Shown here in pieces: positions 61,413-64,000 of a stretch of DNA of 64,000 bases. Both the position numbers and the translations under genes were made by a program. How positions within the stretch are numbered: position 1 is the first letter of the stretch; the number at the start of each line of letters is the position of its first letter. The DNA comes from Salisediminibacterium halotolerans (GTDB lineage Bacteria; Bacillota; Bacilli; Bacillales; Salisediminibacteriaceae): contig NZ_RKQQ01000005.1 of assembly GCF_003814815.1 (NCBI RefSeq), forward strand, positions 1 to 64,000, given 5' to 3'. The notes beneath the pieces were generated by a model. The model was not told where the DNA came from. It saw only the letters and a list, made by a program, of their open reading frames with translations, and ran no database searches.

Positions 61413-61927
61413 TTAGATTGTAGACAAACTATATTTTTATGTCAGCCATGAATCCACTACCCTCCGCTTGCCCCGGGCAAGGACTCAGCTAGTATTCGGC
61501 GGCCTGAGTCCGCCGAACCCGGATCTTCGTCTCTTGCTTTCGAGGCTGCTGAAAAAGTGCTGGATAATCGAAGTCGGTGTTTATTCATGAGCCGCATAGA
61601 ATACAGAATATTATGAGCCCTCCGCAAACTCGCTTGCCGCGGGCAACGCCTCAGCCTCCTCAGAAGCGATCCCGCTTCTTGCGGGGTCTTCGGCAGTTGC
61701 TTTTCCCGCAGGCGTCGAGTTTGCTCCGGTCTCATAAAACTTCTCGCTTTATAAGGAAGAGTAAATATGCAGCCATCCAATTGATCTTCTACTTTTTCAG
61801 CAGCCTCCTTGCTTTCCCGGAGGCGTCGGAGGAGTGGATGCATGAATTCTTTTTATCAATACGCGCGCTTCAAAAAAGAGGATAGCCAGCATCTCGGCTT
61901 TTTCCTGCGGGATAGCGAGACAGACGA
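61412..61927 (+). repeat. Terminator-nested palindromic repeat, copy 4 (interrupted)
   Basis: Starts TTAGATTGTAGACAAA and has CCTCCGCTTGCCCCGGGCAA, GGACTCAGCTAG and the hairpin TTCGGCGGCCT/AGTCCGCCGAA. At 61541 it is broken by a MITE-like element and resumes at 61808 with CTTGCTTTCCCGGAGGCG. The tail shares AGAGGATAGCCAGCATCTCGG with copy 3 (near-identical). The right terminal repeat (TTTGTCAACAATCTGA) is not recognisable. Flanked by inverted copies of a terminator hairpin. Confidence 0.84.
61542..61807 (+). mobile_element. MITE-like element inserted in repeat copy 4
   Basis: 266 bp with perfect 17-bp terminal inverted repeats, GAGGCTGCTGAAAAAGT (61542-61558) and its complement at 61791-61807. 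A 9-bp target duplication CTTGCTTTC flanks it (61533-61541 and 61808-61816). It encodes no transposase. Inside is a long imperfect palindrome (GCAAACTCG near 61624 with CGAGTTTGC near 61719) containing CTTGCCGCGGGCAA and CCCGCAGGCGTCG, related to the host repeat core. Joining the flanks restores a copy 4 like copies 1-3. Confidence 0.92.
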
Positions 61928-61954
61928 GACCCTGCTCAGCGCAGGGTCTTTTTT
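61928..61954 (+). terminator. Terminator right of repeat copy 4
   Basis: GACCCTG (61928-61934) pairs perfectly with CAGGGTC (61942-61948); loop CTCAGCG, followed by TTTTTT. Probably the original terminator of the desulfurase/small-peptide transcript. Confidence 0.9.
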
Positions 61955-61973
61955 GAGTTAATGAAAAATAGAT

Positions 61974-62002
61974 TTTACAATCACATGAAACCCCGATATA
62001 CT
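61974..62002 (+). promoter_or_regulatory. Promoter of the cobalamin-riboswitch operon
   Basis: TTTACA at 61974-61979 and TATACT at 61997-62002, 17-bp spacer, about 40 bp before the aptamer. Confidence 0.7.
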
Positions 62003-62044
62003 GAACCTATTAACAAAAAAACGATGTTTCGTTTCATACACATG

Positions 62045-62240
<196 letters not shown>

Positions 62241-62251
62241 GGATGTTTAAT

Positions 62252-62361
62252 GGTCGCAGGACCGCTTATGCAAGGAAGCTTAGCAGGCAGTATTTAAGTT
62301 TCCGTAAGCGGGACCGATCATCAGCATACAACGCTTTTCCTTTCTGGAACAGCGTTTTTTT
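62252..62361 (+). terminator. Riboswitch expression platform
   Basis: A long interrupted hairpin, GGACCGCTTA...AAGGAAGCTTA with TAAGTTTCC...TAAGCGGGACC (about 62258-62314). A terminator follows: AACGCT (62330-62335) pairs with AGCGTT (62351-62356), then a T-run to 62361. The two may compete as antiterminator and terminator. Confidence 0.7.
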
Positions 62362-62397
62362 GTTGAAATAATGATGACTTTTTGGGGGGATAAGCCG

Positions 62398-63429
62398 ATG
62401 AAGAAACGAAACAGAAAAGCTTGTACAATGACAGCACTGTCGGTTTCCGCGTTGCTGTTAGTGTCAGCGTGCGGGAATGAGCTCGATGAGGAAAATGAAG
62501 CAGCGGGAACGAATGATGAGGCAAACAACGCAGAAGAGGCAGAAGGCAACGGCAGCGCTGATAATGCTGACGCCGAGTCAGAGGGTTTCCCGGTAACGGT
62601 TACGGACTCAGCCGGTGAAGAGGTGACAATCGACGAAGATCCGGAAGCGATTGCCTCATTGTTGCCGAGCAGCACGGAGATTCTTTATGATCTGGGCGTT
62701 GGTGATAAACTCGTCGGCGTTTCAGAGTTTTGTAATTATCCGCAAGAAGCAGCTGAAATTGAAACGATCGGAGCGCAGGAAATCGACGCGGAACGGATCC
62801 TTTCGCTCGAGCCGGATGTGCTGTTTATTCAAAACTATCATCAAGATAACTACGGCGATATGATCGACGAGTTTAACGATGCAGGGATTGAAACGCTTGT
62901 CGTTGAAGGAGCAGGGTCATTTGACGAAGCTTATGACGCGATCGAAACGATCGGTGAAACAACAGGGGCGGAAGATGAAGCCGCTGAGACCGTTGAAGAT
63001 ATGCAAGTGCGTATGAATGAGCTGGCGGAAAAGGCGGATGACGAAATCGGTGACGAAGACATGGTAAAGGTTTGGGTTGAAGTCGCCCCGTCGCCGGATA
63101 TTTTTACCGTCGGACAGCATACGTTTATGCATGAAATGCTCGAAACGATTAATGCGCAAAATGCTGCCGAGGAGCATGAAGGTTGGGTTGATCTGACTGA
63201 AGAAGAAATGGTCTCGCTCGATCCGGATGTCATCATCACCACGTACGGCAGTTATGTCGAAGATCCTGTCGAAGAAGTCACCTCGCGCGACGGGTGGGAG
63301 AGCATTCCTGCTGTTGAAAATGAACGGATTTACAGCGTAGACGAAGATGTCGTTTCCCGGCCGGGGCCGCGCTTAGTTGAAGGTGCGGAAGCACTCGCCG
63401 AAAAGATTTATCCGGATGTCTTTGAGTAA
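62398..63429 (+). CDS. btuF: BtuF-type cobalamin-binding lipoprotein
   Basis: 343 residues. Lipobox LVSAC (C25), then an unusually acidic Asn/Glu/Asp linker (about 26-68), then a periplasmic-binding type III fold (ASLLPSSTEILYDLGVGDKLVG, SLEPDVLFIQN, GWESIPAVENERIYSVDEDV). It binds B12 outside the cell and delivers it to the permease. The ATG at 62398 has TGGGGGGATAAG upstream, downstream of the riboswitch. An in-frame ATG at 62371 is not RBS-preceded. Strong acidity fits salt or alkaline habitats. Confidence 0.88.
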   Translation: MKKRNRKACTMTALSVSALLLVSACGNELDEENEAAGTNDEANNAEEAEGNGSADNADAESEGFPVTVTDSAGEEVTIDEDPEAIASLLPSSTEILYDLGVGDKLVGVSEFCNYPQEAAEIETIGAQEIDAERILSLEPDVLFIQNYHQDNYGDMIDEFNDAGIETLVVEGAGSFDEAYDAIETIGETTGAEDEAAETVEDMQVRMNELAEKADDEIGDEDMVKVWVEVAPSPDIFTVGQHTFMHEMLETINAQNAAEEHEGWVDLTEEEMVSLDPDVIITTYGSYVEDPVEEVTSRDGWESIPAVENERIYSVDEDVVSRPGPRLVEGAEALAEKIYPDVFE

Positions 63430-64000
63430 ACGATTCGTATTTATGTATGCGGCAGCGGCTGTTTTCCTTTCTGGGGCTTCTATGCTGTCGCTTTTTTACA
63501 GCTCGGTAACGGTTCCGGTTGCAAGTATTGTGCAAATCATCTTTGAGCGGGGGATCGGTCTTGACCTTGGTTTAACAGCATCGGAGAGCGAGGGGCGGAT
63601 CATTTGGGACATTCGCTTGCCGCGCGTCATGCTTGCAATGTGTGTCGGCGCTTCGCTTGCGCTTGCCGGAGCTGCATTTCAGGGGCTTTTGCGCAATCCG
63701 CTCGCCGATCCGTATACGATCGGAGTATCCTCAGGCGCCTCGCTCGGCGCGGTGATTGTAATATTTTTTCAACTTTCGCTTGCCGGTCTCGGCGCTTTTA
63801 CCTTGCCGTTGGCAGCGATTGCATCCGGGTTCGCGACGCTATTGATCGTCTTTGGACTTGTTCAATTAACGAGCCGCAGTTTAGCGATTGAAACAGTGAT
63901 TTTAGCCGGAATCATTATCAGTTCATTTATCGGTGCAATCATTTCTCTGATTATCTCGCTCGGCGATCAAGATGCGATGACGCAAATTATTTATTGGCTG
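63416..64000 (+). CDS. btuC: BtuC-type (FecCD) ABC permease, partial
   Basis: The first 195 codons run off the window end without a stop. It starts inside btuF (ATG at 63416, or TTG at 63422), a coupled overlap. Family motifs are clear: DIRLPRVMLAMCVGASLALAG and FQGLLRNPLADPYTIGVSSG. Several membrane helices are visible. An ATPase gene (btuD) is expected next. Confidence 0.92.
   Translation, partial: MSLSKRFVFMYAAAAVFLSGASMLSLFYSSVTVPVASIVQIIFERGIGLDLGLTASESEGRIIWDIRLPRVMLAMCVGASLALAGAAFQGLLRNPLADPYTIGVSSGASLGAVIVIFFQLSLAGLGAFTLPLAAIASGFATLLIVFGLVQLTSRSLAIETVILAGIIISSFIGAIISLIISLGDQDAMTQIIYWL

Noticed and set aside
61577-61885. 102-codon open frame across the MITE-like element as a transposase
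   Set aside because: It spans the element boundary, has no RBS and no transposase motif; it arises from the GC-rich palindrome.
61440-61930. A CRISPR array, given repeated GC-rich motifs
   Set aside because: There are no regularly spaced identical direct repeats with unique spacers; the pattern is one repeat broken by one insertion.

Overview
The window is a chromosomal segment from a Firmicutes bacterium of the order Bacillales, most like the Bacillaceae. The gene order matches the Bacillus subtilis region from the end of an rRNA operon through ctsR-clpC, the yac genes, sigH, nusG, rpoBC, the str, S10, spc and alpha ribosomal operons, the ECF transporter genes, truA, rplM and rpsI. Ribosome-binding sites are strong GGAGG types, GTG and TTG starts are common, and promoters are sigma-A-like. 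Several exported or surface proteins (the BtuF-like lipoprotein, the MMPL exporter) are very rich in Asp and Glu, which suggests a halophilic or alkaliphilic lifestyle. That last point is inference.

Layout: 1-57 is the 3' end of 5S rRNA. 631-5244 is the CtsR regulon operon ctsR-mcsA-mcsB-clpC behind a clear CtsR operator. 5346-8522 is an MMPL exporter placed between clpC and radA. 8591-19157 is radA-disA-yacL-ispD-ispF-gltX, then a tRNA-Cys T-box leader and cysE-cysS-mrnC-rlmB-rae1. sigH (19395-20051) has its own promoter and a folded leader. 20463-24659 holds rpmG-secE-nusG-rplK-rplA-rplJ-rplL and a class I methyltransferase, followed by rpoB-rpoC, ybxF-rpsL-rpsG-fusA-tuf and the long ribosomal protein clusters to rplQ (51319). 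ecfA1-ecfA2-ecfT-truA and rplM-rpsI complete the conserved block.

The accessory part, 55.8-64 kb, carries a COG0523 GTPase with a near-perfect Zur box. Next come a convergent operon of a diverged MurE-like ligase and a VanY-type lipoprotein carboxypeptidase, a NifS-like desulfurase, a 22-residue membrane peptide, and a cobalamin riboswitch driving a BtuF-type lipoprotein and the start of a BtuC-type permease.

Three observations stand out. First, secY is absent from its near-universal position between rplO and adk. Only 154 bp separate the two genes and I see no secY remnant. Second, four copies of a 220-320 bp palindromic repeat (97-320, 20072-20330, 57144-57463, 61412-61927) each lie between two copies of a terminator-like hairpin. 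The element therefore appears to insert into transcription terminators and duplicate them. Third, the fourth copy is split by a 266-bp MITE-like element with perfect 17-bp terminal inverted repeats and a 9-bp target duplication. Several ribosomal-gene leaders also hold compact RNA folds, the clearest being a three-way junction between rplK and rplA.
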